32,237 nt of DNA from Methanobacteriota archaeon. Its GTDB lineage: Archaea > Thermoplasmatota > Poseidoniia > Poseidoniales > Thalassarchaeaceae. Shown piece by piece: positions 7,388 to 15,825 of this stretch. Within the stretch, counting starts at the first letter, position 1, and every line of letters begins with the position of its first letter. The notes beneath the pieces were generated by a model. That model was not told the DNA's origin. It searched no databases and saw nothing but the letters and a program-made list of their open reading frames with translations. The stretch spans positions 1-32,237 of the forward strand of contig PATC01000006.1 in the NCBI GenBank assembly GCA_002712285.1, written 5' to 3'. The translations under genes were made by a program, and so were the position numbers.

Positions 7388-8185
7388 TTAAATCCTTGCC
7401 TTTCTGCCATCTAGTGTGACGTTTCCACGCCTTAGAAGATATTTTTCACCGTCTTCTACTTGAATCGCGTTCGGAGGCAAATCTGGCGTCTTGAAACCGG
7501 TTTCAACTCCAGCCCCAGATGCGTAACTATGAGTGATGAGAAAAGTTCGCTCTGTATCGGATTCTGCTACACGAACGATGTCGATTGGACGATGATGATG
7601 TGGAAATTCAGCACCATCAGGAACTCCCATTTCTAGAATTACAGCATCGGATTCAGGCCTCCTCTGATCTATGGTTTCGCAAGGCCCAGAATCCCCTGTA
7701 TGCAGAAGTGTAAATCCATTGGTATCTCGAAGCATGTAGCCATGAGGTTCAGTTGCTGGCGTATGGAATACTGGAAACCGCTCGTATGCCCATTGTCCTG
7801 CTTCACCTACATCATTGACAATCCATTCTACACGTTCTTCGATGACGGGAAGTAGGGTGCCAGGGAATGCTAATTCACAGATAGTCTTCATCCGTTCGAT
7901 TCCACTTGCTTTCAGATGTACACGAAGCCGTTCTGATCCATCTCGGTCAGTGATAAATCTCCGTTCAAGGAGTAGGAAAGGCAGTCCAAAGACATGGTCT
8001 CCATGCCAATGTGTAATCATCAAGTCTGTAATATTAGCAGAGGAAATACCAGCAGCATGCAATTGTGGAAGGATGGTTGGAGGAGCATCAATCAGGATGG
8101 AATCATCTAGGATGACACAGGAATGGAAGCGTCCGGGTGGGCAGAAGGCGTTACCTGTCCCAATGAATCTCAATGATGACGACAT
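7388..8185 (-). CDS. Metallo-beta-lactamase fold hydrolase, RNase Z-like (265 aa)
   Basis: The N-terminus MSSSLRFIGTGNAF matches the RNase Z / phosphodiesterase branch of the metallo-beta-lactamase superfamily, and the zinc motif HWHGDH is at residues 59-64. Further likely ligands are the Asp of LLHTGDSG and the His of FLITHSYASG. The length is near that of short RNase Z-type proteins. The substrate could be a tRNA 3' trailer or another phosphodiester; I cannot assign tRNase Z with confidence because the exosite arm is not evident. An upstream in-frame ATG at 8212 would add nine residues (MISCYQTVI) with no family match, so 8185 is preferred. The gene is divergent from the diflavin reductase, with a gap of about 100 nt. 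Confidence 0.82.
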   Translation of the reverse strand: MSSSLRFIGTGNAFCPPGRFHSCVILDDSILIDAPPTILPQLHAAGISSANITDLMITHWHGDHVFGLPFLLLERRFITDRDGSERLRVHLKASGIERMKTICELAFPGTLLPVIEERVEWIVNDVGEAGQWAYERFPVFHTPATEPHGYMLRDTNGFTLLHTGDSGPCETIDQRRPESDAVILEMGVPDGAEFPHHHRPIDIVRVAESDTERTFLITHSYASGAGVETGFKTPDLPPNAIQVEDGEKYLLRRGNVTLDGRKARI

Positions 8186-8289
8186 AATTACTGTTTGATA
8201 ACAACTAATCATTCAACTTGCCCCTCTTTCCAGCCGAAAAGCCTCCTTTGAAATAGGTCTCCATGTACGGAGTAACTGGGAGTAGTTCC

Positions 8290-10122
8290 ATGCCTCAACC
8301 TCGGTCCTTGTTAATCCTATACGGTTCTCAATCAGGAAACTCAGAAGAGATAGCAATTCAAGCAGGGAAGTCCTCACAAGAGTATGGGTTAGAAGCCACA
8401 GTTTCCTCAATGGACGAGGTCAAGATAACTGATTTGTTGAATTACAACAGGGTTTTGATTTGTTGTAGCACATGGGGTGATGGGGAACAGCCAGACAATG
8501 CAGAAGATTTGTGGGAAGCTGCCAACGGAGATACTATCGAATCTCTAAATGGTGTTCACTTCTCTGTTCTTGCTTTGGGGGATACATCATACGAATTATT
8601 TTGTGAATCTGGCAAAGAATGGGATAATTGGTTTGAATCCAAAGGGGCAAACAGGATTCATGAACGAGTCGATTGTGATGTTGACTATGAGGCTCCAGCC
8701 CAAGAATGGACAAATTCTGTGTTGAAAATAATGAGTCAAATTGAAGACCCTCCACAAGCTGAAGATGACTCAGCAGAGAATGACTCAGAGGCCTTAACAA
8801 TCGAGGTCACAGTAGAAAATGAAAATTCTGACATGCAAGTCGAAACAAGTAGTAGTTTTACAATGAAAAATCCCTATCTTTCGAATATTAATGTGAATTA
8901 CGTACTCAATGGCAAGGGTTCGCTCAAAGAAACCCGTCATATTGTGTTTGATCTTGGTGATTCAGGTCTCGAATACAAGGCAGGCGATGCATTAGGTGTC
9001 TTCCCGACGTGTCCACCTGATCTCGTGGATCTTACCATTGAGCGTCTTGGTTGTCCTCCTGATGAAATGGTTGTAGTCAAGGATGTTGAGATGACGTTAC
9101 GAGAAGCTCTCCTCACCAAGTCGGAGATACATCGTGTATCTAAGCGATTTATTCAGGGTCTTTCACCACATTTCTCGGAATCTGGTGGTGGTGTACAAAT
9201 GCGGATTGTATCACGAACCCGATTGGATTCGGATGGGGTCCTCCTTGAGCAATGGGTGAGTAAAGAAGAAGATGATTGTCCAGAGGGTTACATCCCCCTT
9301 GGACCCGTGGATGACCCTGAGTTTGCACTCTGGTCTACTCTCGTTAACGATGATTCAGCTATGGAGGATTATATCTGGTCTCGTGACTATGTCGATCTTT
9401 TGGAAGACATGCCATCGCTTAACCTCGGTGCACAGGAGTTCGTTGATTCTGTAGATACTCTCAAGCCTCGTTTGTATTCAATTGCCTCAAGCCCTGATTA
9501 TGAGCCTGGAACAGTTCACCTTACTGTTGGCATTGTCCGATATTCTCACCATGGGCGAGACCGTACAGGTCTGACAACAGGCTATCTTGCAGACCGGTGT
9601 CCTGAGGGTGAATCTACAGTTCCTGTTTTCATGTCCCCCACCAGAAGTTTCGTTCTTCCAGAAGACCCTTCGACGGATATTATCATGGTTGGTCCAGGGA
9701 CTGGAATCGCTCCCTTCCGTGCTTTTCTCCAACAGAGAGAGTCTGATGGAGCAACAGGTCGAAACTGGTTGTTCTTCGGTGATTGGACTGAAGCAGGCGA
9801 ATTCTACTATCGAGACGAGATTGAGACTTGGATGGCGGGAGGATCTCTCGAACGAGTTGATCTTGCTTGGTCCCGTGAGGGATCTGAAAAAGTATACGTC
9901 CAACATTTGATGGCTAACCATGGAGCAGAAATCTGGTCTCGTATCGAGGCTGGCGGATACTTCTATGTTTGCGGTGATAAGTTACGTATGGCAAAGGATG
10001 TGCACAGTACTCTTATCTCAATATGTGCCGAACATGGCAGTATGTCACAGGAAGATGCTGCAATATATGTCGAGCAGCGTATGATGAAGGATGAAAAACG
10101 GTATCTCCGTGATGTCTATTGA
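8290..10122 (+). CDS. Diflavin (FMN/FAD) reductase, CysJ / P450-reductase type (610 aa)
   Basis: An NADPH-to-FAD-to-FMN electron transfer protein. From ATG 8290, residues 5-150 are a flavodoxin domain (FMN loop YGSQSGNSEEIA at 11-22, STWGDGEQPDN near 60-70, LALGDTSYELF near 100). An acidic linker of about 45 residues follows, then a ferredoxin-NADP-reductase-like part: FAD motif RLYSI at 394-398, GLTTGYLA soon after, the pyridine-nucleotide motif GPGTGIAPFRAF at 468-479, and the CysJ-like C-terminus KRYLRDVY. No sulfite reductase haemoprotein lies nearby, so the electron acceptor is unknown; a P450, a desaturase or sulfite reductase are all possible. ATG 8263 is also open, but the extra nine residues do not look like the family. 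It is followed 39 nt later by biotin carboxylase. Confidence 0.9.
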   Translation: MPQPRSLLILYGSQSGNSEEIAIQAGKSSQEYGLEATVSSMDEVKITDLLNYNRVLICCSTWGDGEQPDNAEDLWEAANGDTIESLNGVHFSVLALGDTSYELFCESGKEWDNWFESKGANRIHERVDCDVDYEAPAQEWTNSVLKIMSQIEDPPQAEDDSAENDSEALTIEVTVENENSDMQVETSSSFTMKNPYLSNINVNYVLNGKGSLKETRHIVFDLGDSGLEYKAGDALGVFPTCPPDLVDLTIERLGCPPDEMVVVKDVEMTLREALLTKSEIHRVSKRFIQGLSPHFSESGGGVQMRIVSRTRLDSDGVLLEQWVSKEEDDCPEGYIPLGPVDDPEFALWSTLVNDDSAMEDYIWSRDYVDLLEDMPSLNLGAQEFVDSVDTLKPRLYSIASSPDYEPGTVHLTVGIVRYSHHGRDRTGLTTGYLADRCPEGESTVPVFMSPTRSFVLPEDPSTDIIMVGPGTGIAPFRAFLQQRESDGATGRNWLFFGDWTEAGEFYYRDEIETWMAGGSLERVDLAWSREGSEKVYVQHLMANHGAEIWSRIEAGGYFYVCGDKLRMAKDVHSTLISICAEHGSMSQEDAAIYVEQRMMKDEKRYLRDVY

Positions 10123-10161
10123 CCCGATTCCATCATCAACCGAATCGATCCTCAAAGGGGT

Positions 10162-11502
10162 ATGTTCCACCGCGTCCTCGTTGCAAATCGGGGAGAGATT
10201 GCTCTTCGGATCGGTCGCGCGTTGAGAAGTCTCGACATTGAGGTCTGTATGATTCATGGTCGAGAGGACCGCCTCTCATTGCCGGTTCGGTTTGCCAATG
10301 ATGCTCGTGGAATTCTCCGAGACAATCCTCTGGATTCTTACCTTGATATCGAGGCCGTGATAGATGCGGCCAAGAGTATGGGAGTTGACGCAGTACATCC
10401 CGGTTACGGTTTTCTTGCAGAGAATGCCGAGTTTGTGCGCCGTCTAGAAGAAGAAGGAATCACCTTCATAGGCCCATCTTCTGATGTGATTCGACTTCTT
10501 GGAGATAAGATTGAGGCTCGGAAAGCCATGGAGGCTGCAGGTCTACCCGTGGCGAAGGGTAGTAGCGAACCAGTATCAACTTCTGAAGAAGCAATTTTAC
10601 TTGCGGAAGAGATTGGATACCCAGTGATAATCAAAGCAGCAGCTGGCGGCGGCGGCATCGGAATGCAGATAGTTCACGAGCCTGGCGAATTCACTTCAGC
10701 TCTCAATCTCTGTCAATCACGCGCTAGGAGTGCGTTTGGTGATGATAGGGTATTCGTCGAGAAATACATCGAGGGCGCTCAGCACGTTGAATTCCAAGTG
10801 CTTGCTGATGGGAAGCGTGCAATTCACTTTGGAGAGCGATTCTGTAGCATCCAGCGACGACATCAGAAGTTGCTTGAGGAAGGCCCATGGCTAACAGAAG
10901 AGGTTCGCGCTGATATCGGTGCTAAGGTTTGTGCTGGAGCAGAAGCAGTTGGGTATAGTGGCCTTGCGACCTTTGAATTTCTACGCGATGCACACGGAGA
11001 TTTCTACTTCCTCGAGGTCAATCCTCGAGTACAGGTTGAGCATACCGTTACAGAAACCATCACCGGACACGATCTTGTTGAACTAGGAATTCGAGTTGCT
11101 GCAGGAGAGTCGTTGTCTTTGAATCAGGATGATATTGAGTTCACAGGTCATGCAATCCAATTTAGAATCAATGCAGAAGACCCTCATACATTCATACCAT
11201 CTCCAGGTAGACTTTGGGAATGTCATTTTCCCGGTGGAGTGGGTGTCCGAGTGGATACACATGCACACATAGGATACGACATGCCCGGATGTTTCGATTC
11301 TCTTCTAGCAAAGATAATCGTATGGGGAAAGGATCGAGATCAAGCAATCAGACGAAGTCGTGCAGTTCTTTCAGAGACTATCTTAGATGGTGTTGATACA
11401 GTTATTCCGTTACATCGGGCTATACTCGATGAAAGAGACTTCCTTAATCGCCGCGTAACAATCAGGTATCTAGAGGAACATCCGGATTTATTGAGGGGTT
11501 GA
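10162..11502 (+). CDS. accC: Biotin carboxylase subunit of an acyl-CoA carboxylase (446 aa)
   Basis: An ATP-grasp enzyme that carboxylates biotin on a carrier protein. The N-terminus MFHRVLVANRGEIALRI and HPGYGFLAEN are typical. The ATP-binding loop runs from K158 through GGGG (162-165). Active-site residues E285, N287, R289 and E293 lie in EVNPRVQVEH. In this family the loop usually continues with Arg or Lys; here it is Ile166 (GGGGIGMQ). The length matches the stand-alone subunit: no biotinyl domain (no AMKM/EAMK motif) and no carboxyltransferase is fused. These must be encoded elsewhere. The product would be malonyl-CoA or methylmalonyl-CoA, depending on the partner. It sits between the diflavin reductase and a PfkB kinase, which follows after 4 nt. 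Confidence 0.93.
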   Translation: MFHRVLVANRGEIALRIGRALRSLDIEVCMIHGREDRLSLPVRFANDARGILRDNPLDSYLDIEAVIDAAKSMGVDAVHPGYGFLAENAEFVRRLEEEGITFIGPSSDVIRLLGDKIEARKAMEAAGLPVAKGSSEPVSTSEEAILLAEEIGYPVIIKAAAGGGGIGMQIVHEPGEFTSALNLCQSRARSAFGDDRVFVEKYIEGAQHVEFQVLADGKRAIHFGERFCSIQRRHQKLLEEGPWLTEEVRADIGAKVCAGAEAVGYSGLATFEFLRDAHGDFYFLEVNPRVQVEHTVTETITGHDLVELGIRVAAGESLSLNQDDIEFTGHAIQFRINAEDPHTFIPSPGRLWECHFPGGVGVRVDTHAHIGYDMPGCFDSLLAKIIVWGKDRDQAIRRSRAVLSETILDGVDTVIPLHRAILDERDFLNRRVTIRYLEEHPDLLRG

Positions 11503-11506
11503 GTAA

Positions 11507-12457
11507 TTGGATCTCGTCCTAGTTGGTAGTTTTGGATATGATACCATTTCTACACAGCACGGTACTGTAAAAGATACATTGGGTGGAGCTGCGGTTCACG
11601 CAGGTCTTGCAGCATCACGTGTTCTACATCAAGAAGGACGAGTAGGACTTGTCAGTGTTGTCGGGGAGGATGTGGTTACATCTGATTTGGAGATACTCAA
11701 ATCGCGCAACCTAGACTTAACAGGAATTGAAACTCTTGCAGGTCAAACATTCAGATGGGCAGGACATTACGAAGGGACGATGGATCAAGCTGAAACATTG
11801 AGTACAGATCTAAACGTCTTGCAGGAGTTTAACCCAAAAGTTCCGGAAGAGTGGCGCTCCGCTCCGTATTTGTTTTGTGCAAATATTCACCCTGCGATTC
11901 AAGCGTCTGTCATTGAACAGATGGAATCCCCTACTCTCGTCGCAGTCGATTCAATGAATCTGTGGATCGATATTGAGCGTGAAGCACTATCTGCAGTACT
12001 AAGGCGAGCCGATATAGCATTCCTCAATGAAGCCGAGGTGCGCATGTTGGCGAATGAATCTAATCTTGTACTTGCAATGCGGGCCGTTCGCGACGGTTCA
12101 GCGCTTTCGGGTGGCAGTCAAGTAGGTCCTGGACCACAGGTTCTAGTTGCAAAGAAAGGAGAACATGGTCTTCTGATGGTTGCTGATGGCTATACTATTG
12201 CAATGCCAGCCTATCCTTCTAGGGATGTTATCGACCCCACTGGTTGTGGAGACACATTCGCAGGTACTGTGATGGCTTGTCTTGCTGAGAGTGGCGTTGA
12301 GAACCCAACGGAGAGGGATTTCCGTGATGCTATGATCCATGCGACTGTTGCCGCCTCTTTTGTAGTGGGTGGATTTGGTACCATTCCATTGATCGAATTA
12401 GACCGTGGTACCTATCATGCCCGTCTAGATCGCTTTCGTCGAATCATTGGCATCTAA
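11507..12457 (+). CDS. PfkB/ribokinase family kinase (316 aa)
   Basis: A carbohydrate or nucleoside kinase of the PfkB superfamily. The glycine-rich GGAAVHAGLAAS near residues 27-38 is signature 1. DPTGCGDTFAG at 243-253 is signature 2, with D249 the catalytic base and GCGD forming the anion hole. The length is normal. The sugar or nucleoside substrate cannot be told from sequence. The start is a TTG codon at 11507, with GAGGGG about 9 nt upstream and only 4 nt after the biotin carboxylase stop; no in-frame ATG occurs before the conserved N-terminal strand LVLVGSFGYD. The stop codon exactly abuts that of the convergent gene. Confidence 0.88.
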   Translation: MDLVLVGSFGYDTISTQHGTVKDTLGGAAVHAGLAASRVLHQEGRVGLVSVVGEDVVTSDLEILKSRNLDLTGIETLAGQTFRWAGHYEGTMDQAETLSTDLNVLQEFNPKVPEEWRSAPYLFCANIHPAIQASVIEQMESPTLVAVDSMNLWIDIEREALSAVLRRADIAFLNEAEVRMLANESNLVLAMRAVRDGSALSGGSQVGPGPQVLVAKKGEHGLLMVADGYTIAMPAYPSRDVIDPTGCGDTFAGTVMACLAESGVENPTERDFRDAMIHATVAASFVVGGFGTIPLIELDRGTYHARLDRFRRIIGI

Positions 12458-14143
12458 TCAGCCAAAGCGACGAAGGCCAGGATACTGACTTTCCTTACCA
12501 TCAGGGCGAGTCGCCCTCATTTCAGCGAATGTGATACTTTCAGGAGGAGCATCTTGGTTCTGTTCAAGTGTTGCACTAATACTCTCCATCGCCTTAGTTA
12601 CTCCATCATTTACTACATTCCCTGAGCCTTCACTTCGAATTGAATCTTGGAGATGTTCAACCCGTTGAGCTTGATGTTCTTGATCGCTTCTAAGCCTTAG
12701 AATTGACATTGCTCTGCGTCGGACTGCGCGTTGCCTGAATGGGGGGACTAGCCCTAGAATCGTGCGGCTTGGGCCCGGCTTTTTTGAGCGGAGTATAATC
12801 CGTCCTTTTTTCTCATTACCTTGCAACATTCTCAGAATCATTGGACTTTCTTGAAGCATTGGATCGGTAGTTTTGTTTTCGATGATTTCAGCATCAATCA
12901 CATCCGTTTCTTGAATTTCGATTCGTCTAGCGGAGGCAACTAGCCCATCTGTTCGACATTCGTCACGTACAGCATCTGCAGATGGTGCTGGGAGAGTCGC
13001 GGAATCAAAGGGTCCGAACTCATTCTGTGCGCGACGAATCATTTCACTACTACTCAAAGGACGTTCAAATGATGTTGAGATGGGAACAGGAAGAAGACCT
13101 GTGTTTTGTTCCGGGGTATTCATGTTGAATTCATCAAAACTTCGTCGTGCTAAGGCTAAATCATCCTCGATACTCGGTCTACCATATTCAGGTATAGGCG
13201 GAGATGCCGAAGCAGGTTCATCGAAGAGTGATCCGAATATTCCGCCTCCATCATTGGTGTCAATGGATGCGGGAGGCGCTTCGAATGCTGACGAGGCACT
13301 TCTTACCTCTGCTTGACTCGTTCGTAGAGCATTAGTAGCACGATTCCGATGAGATTCTCCAAACATTCCATAATTTGTTTCTTCAGAACTAGGTAGGCTA
13401 TCTTTCCAATCAGTTAGGAAAGATGCCGTTGGATCCGCTCGCTCATTCAAGATTGGAGTATGAACCTCTGCCTCGGTGTTTAGGAATCCTCCGATGTCAA
13501 CGTGGGCTGCGAGAGCATTTGCTAAATCTTGCTCATTGGATTCTTGCATATCGAGGTCAATGGAGAATGGTGTTGCCATCGGTCGATTGATCCGTAATTC
13601 ATCTTGAACCTCTTCGAGTGTGGCTCCATCCATCATTCGATCTAGATATCGTTTCAATCGCTTGAGGGAGTCACTGTTACCTTGGAGGCGATGTCGATCT
13701 CCAATAGCAGTATCAATTACGATAGCATCCTTCCTCAATAGCATCCAGAGGCCTAGTGTAAGGACAGATCCAGCGGTAGTGTAAGGCATCAACGATGGGG
13801 GTGCAATTCGAAGCCCATACAGGAGTAGAAGTGCAGATATTACAGCAAATCCATTGGGAACTGAAGCAGTGGAAATGAGTCGGAGTGAAATCATCGATGT
13901 AATTTGGATTCTATACCCCTTTCCGTCGCTTCGCTCCAATCTTAATGCCTCATTACTGAGAATAGTACGTAATCGCCCATCTATCCCGGTCAGACGGAGG
14001 TTGCCGAAGGATTCGGCCCCCTCTCCATCCGACCGAGCCCGTAGGGGCTCGTCTTCAGAGTGCATCCAGAGGGAAGATGTTCTCTTTGCACTTATACAAT
14101 TTATCATTTTGAAATGCCGATGTACTAGTTTATCGGTTAACAT
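12458..14143 (-). CDS. Unknown protein with two TM segments and long disordered region (561 aa)
   Basis: The N-terminal region (about 50-90: NLRLTGIDGRLRTILSNEAL, then YRIQITSMISLRLI) looks like a beta-rich, PH-like domain. Two hydrophobic helices follow at about 95-135 (VISALLLLYGLRIAP and AGSVLTLGLWMLL). The next 350 residues are Ser/Pro/Glu-rich and low in order, with helices such as SSSEMIRRAQNEFG. The C-terminal 130 residues are very basic (RQRAVRRRAMSILRLR) and include a heptad-like helix. It follows the EF-1A-like gene by about 12 nt and is probably co-transcribed. The true start is uncertain: GTG 14149, ATG 14143, or the internal methionines of MINCISAK or MHSEDEPL. I recognise no family; a membrane-tethered scaffold is a guess. 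Confidence 0.7.
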   Translation of the reverse strand: MLTDKLVHRHFKMINCISAKRTSSLWMHSEDEPLRARSDGEGAESFGNLRLTGIDGRLRTILSNEALRLERSDGKGYRIQITSMISLRLISTASVPNGFAVISALLLLYGLRIAPPSLMPYTTAGSVLTLGLWMLLRKDAIVIDTAIGDRHRLQGNSDSLKRLKRYLDRMMDGATLEEVQDELRINRPMATPFSIDLDMQESNEQDLANALAAHVDIGGFLNTEAEVHTPILNERADPTASFLTDWKDSLPSSEETNYGMFGESHRNRATNALRTSQAEVRSASSAFEAPPASIDTNDGGGIFGSLFDEPASASPPIPEYGRPSIEDDLALARRSFDEFNMNTPEQNTGLLPVPISTSFERPLSSSEMIRRAQNEFGPFDSATLPAPSADAVRDECRTDGLVASARRIEIQETDVIDAEIIENKTTDPMLQESPMILRMLQGNEKKGRIILRSKKPGPSRTILGLVPPFRQRAVRRRAMSILRLRSDQEHQAQRVEHLQDSIRSEGSGNVVNDGVTKAMESISATLEQNQDAPPESITFAEMRATRPDGKESQYPGLRRFG

Positions 14144-14155
14144 CTTCACGCCGAA

Positions 14156-15154
14156 TCAATTGGCTTGAATATCAGTTACATGACCAAGAATTCTCATTGA
14201 TCCAGCATCTAACTGGCTTAGAATGAGACGTCTTGAGGCGCCATTTCGAATAAGCAAAGGGGCGTCCCAATCGATATGGATTCGTTCTCCAACTTCCTTA
14301 CATCGGCCAACGACAAATTGGAGGTCTATCGAGGCATGGACTACGGTCCCCTGCTCGATTGAACGTTTTTGGAACGGTGCTGTTTCAATTTGGACAGAAC
14401 TACTGGAATGTACCATGATGTTCTCAATATCCTCAGGCCTAGTGAGAATGGTTCCTCGGGAGAGCGCGTTCTCCTTCATGTTCCGTATAGCGACACCAAC
14501 ACGGTCTCCTGCTGAGGCAACATCTACATCGTCATCCATTACTTGGAGAGAACGAACTACTCCTGTATCCTTTCCAGGGGCAGTCACCAAGTTGTCATGC
14601 TTGTTGACAACTCCGGTTTGTACAGTTCCAATTGCGACAAGTCCAACTCCCTTTACACTGAAATTCTGGTCTACTGGTATAGCAAGGGGTGCTTTTGTTG
14701 AATTAACAGAATTTTTTCGTTTCGTGTCTAGAATATTCCAAGCATAATCTCGAATTGCATGTACATCTACTGTCGACATGATCGTCCATCCATTGAGTCC
14801 GGCTTGTTTGATGATAGTACTCAATTGGTCAGGATCAACCCACCCACCTTCTTCTGGTTCAATGACTACAATGCCATTACGCAGTCCCGCAACAGCACTT
14901 GCGACAAGCACCTCACCTAATGTTGCGTCAATACGTTGAACTTGAATTATACCAGCATCTGCGATGTCAAGGGCAGCTAGTAGTGGTCGAATCCGTTCAG
15001 GATGTTTTCGTGGCCTAAGAAATGTCAAAGCATCCGATTGCTCATTTCTTATTTCCTTGTAGATGTAGGATTCAACGTCGCGGTCATCAGTCCGTTTCCC
15101 TAGATTCCTTGCAAAGTCCTCGGTGCTCACACACAGGACATTCAGCACTGCCAT
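14156..15154 (-). CDS. EF-1A/SelB-like protein lacking the GTP-binding P-loop (332 aa)
   Basis: The segment around residues 163-250 matches domain II of EF-Tu/EF-1A/SelB GTPases: PVDQNFSVKGVGLVAIGTVQ, then VRSLQVMDDDVDVASAGDRV and RGTILTRPED, followed by a domain III-like barrel to the C-terminus. The N-terminal 150 residues take the place of the G domain (LNVLCVSTEDFARNLGKR, later GIIQVQRIDATLGE and GIVVIEPEEG), but they lack the GxxxxGK[ST] P-loop, DxxG and NKxD. It is therefore probably GTPase-dead, and a role in binding tRNA, ribosome or another partner is inferred. The ATG at 15154 begins the conserved-looking strand MAVLNVLCV; a TTG at 15172 is an alternative. It is the first gene of a pair with the downstream membrane protein. 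Confidence 0.75.
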   Translation of the reverse strand: MAVLNVLCVSTEDFARNLGKRTDDRDVESYIYKEIRNEQSDALTFLRPRKHPERIRPLLAALDIADAGIIQVQRIDATLGEVLVASAVAGLRNGIVVIEPEEGGWVDPDQLSTIIKQAGLNGWTIMSTVDVHAIRDYAWNILDTKRKNSVNSTKAPLAIPVDQNFSVKGVGLVAIGTVQTGVVNKHDNLVTAPGKDTGVVRSLQVMDDDVDVASAGDRVGVAIRNMKENALSRGTILTRPEDIENIMVHSSSSVQIETAPFQKRSIEQGTVVHASIDLQFVVGRCKEVGERIHIDWDAPLLIRNGASRRLILSQLDAGSMRILGHVTDIQAN

Positions 15155-15200
15155 AGTTCGCGGGACCTTCAATCCCGATTCAATGATTGCGTCGTTTTTG

Positions 15201-15662
15201 TTAAGTTGGGTTCGCCTTCATTGCATCTCGAGCAGTTTGCGCTCGATTCCAGAATAGTTGATCTTCTTCTGTTTCAGGGACAAATTGAGGGATTGGGATT
15301 GGACGCATTTGTGAATCAATTGCGACCATGAAGAAAAATCCTGCACAGATTTCTTCCCTCTCCCATTCACTGCGATTCAATCTCTTTGCAACTACATAGA
15401 CGCCTGCTGTGTGTGTGCTAGTATGTACTACTTTCGCCGTTGTTTCAATGAGATCTCCCTGATATGCTGGTCGTTTGAATTTTAGCGCATCCACGGAGAT
15501 TGTAACAAATTCGCGATGAGCGAATTTGCTTGATGCCATCCCAGCCGCAGTGTCCATTATACTGAGCAAACGCCCCCCGAACAGGGTATTGTAAGCGTTC
15601 GTATGCTGTGGAAATACCTCATCCATCTTGGTCACGGGTTCATTCGAATATGGCTCGGTCAT
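15201..15662 (-). CDS. Hotdog-fold acyl-CoA thioesterase, YciA-like (153 aa)
   Basis: A single hotdog domain of the acyl-CoA hydrolase family. HTNAYNTLFGGRLLSIMD includes the substrate-facing loop and the conserved catalytic Asp at its end; it is followed by AAGMASSKFAHREFVTISVD and KFKRPAYQGDLIETTAKV, both typical of YciA/BFIT-type thioesterases. It hydrolyses acyl-CoA thioesters to free acid and CoA, usually as a homohexamer; chain-length preference cannot be read. It starts at ATG 15662, divergent from the giant surface protein. The shared 163-nt gap contains GTCGGCAAC, also found in the dyad upstream of fabI. A link to the nearby acyl synthesis genes is plausible but unproven. Confidence 0.9.
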   Translation of the reverse strand: MTEPYSNEPVTKMDEVFPQHTNAYNTLFGGRLLSIMDTAAGMASSKFAHREFVTISVDALKFKRPAYQGDLIETTAKVVHTSTHTAGVYVVAKRLNRSEWEREEICAGFFFMVAIDSQMRPIPIPQFVPETEEDQLFWNRAQTARDAMKANPT

Positions 15663-15825
15663 GAAAATGAGTCATATCTTCTCTGATTTGAACCAGTGGT
15701 TTGGTCGGCAACTTAGAGGAGGATTCAGACGAATCATGTGGCTTTCCAAAGGAATCTGTGAAAGAGTGGTGTTTTAAGCCATCCAACCGTGGATTAACTA
15801 CCCACCTTTGGGTATGTGATGGAAG
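15663..15825. promoter_or_regulatory. Divergent promoter region for thioesterase and giant surface protein
   Basis: A 163-nt gap between divergent starts. GTTTTAAG at 15771-15778 resembles an archaeal TATA box and would place transcription start near 15800, giving a leader of about 25 nt for the gene at 15826. GTCGGCAAC at 15704-15712 is identical to nine bases of the inverted repeat before fabI and could be a half-site for a shared regulator. AGAGGAGG at 15715-15722 is Shine-Dalgarno-like but too far from any start. Confidence 0.4.

Noticed and set aside
9487-9921. 144-aa minus-strand frame
   Set aside because: Antisense to the NADPH-binding part of the diflavin reductase; low-complexity shadow with no start signal.
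14223-14747. 174-aa plus-strand frame
   Set aside because: Antisense to the EF-1A-like gene, rich in Ser/Thr/Arg as expected of a shadow frame.
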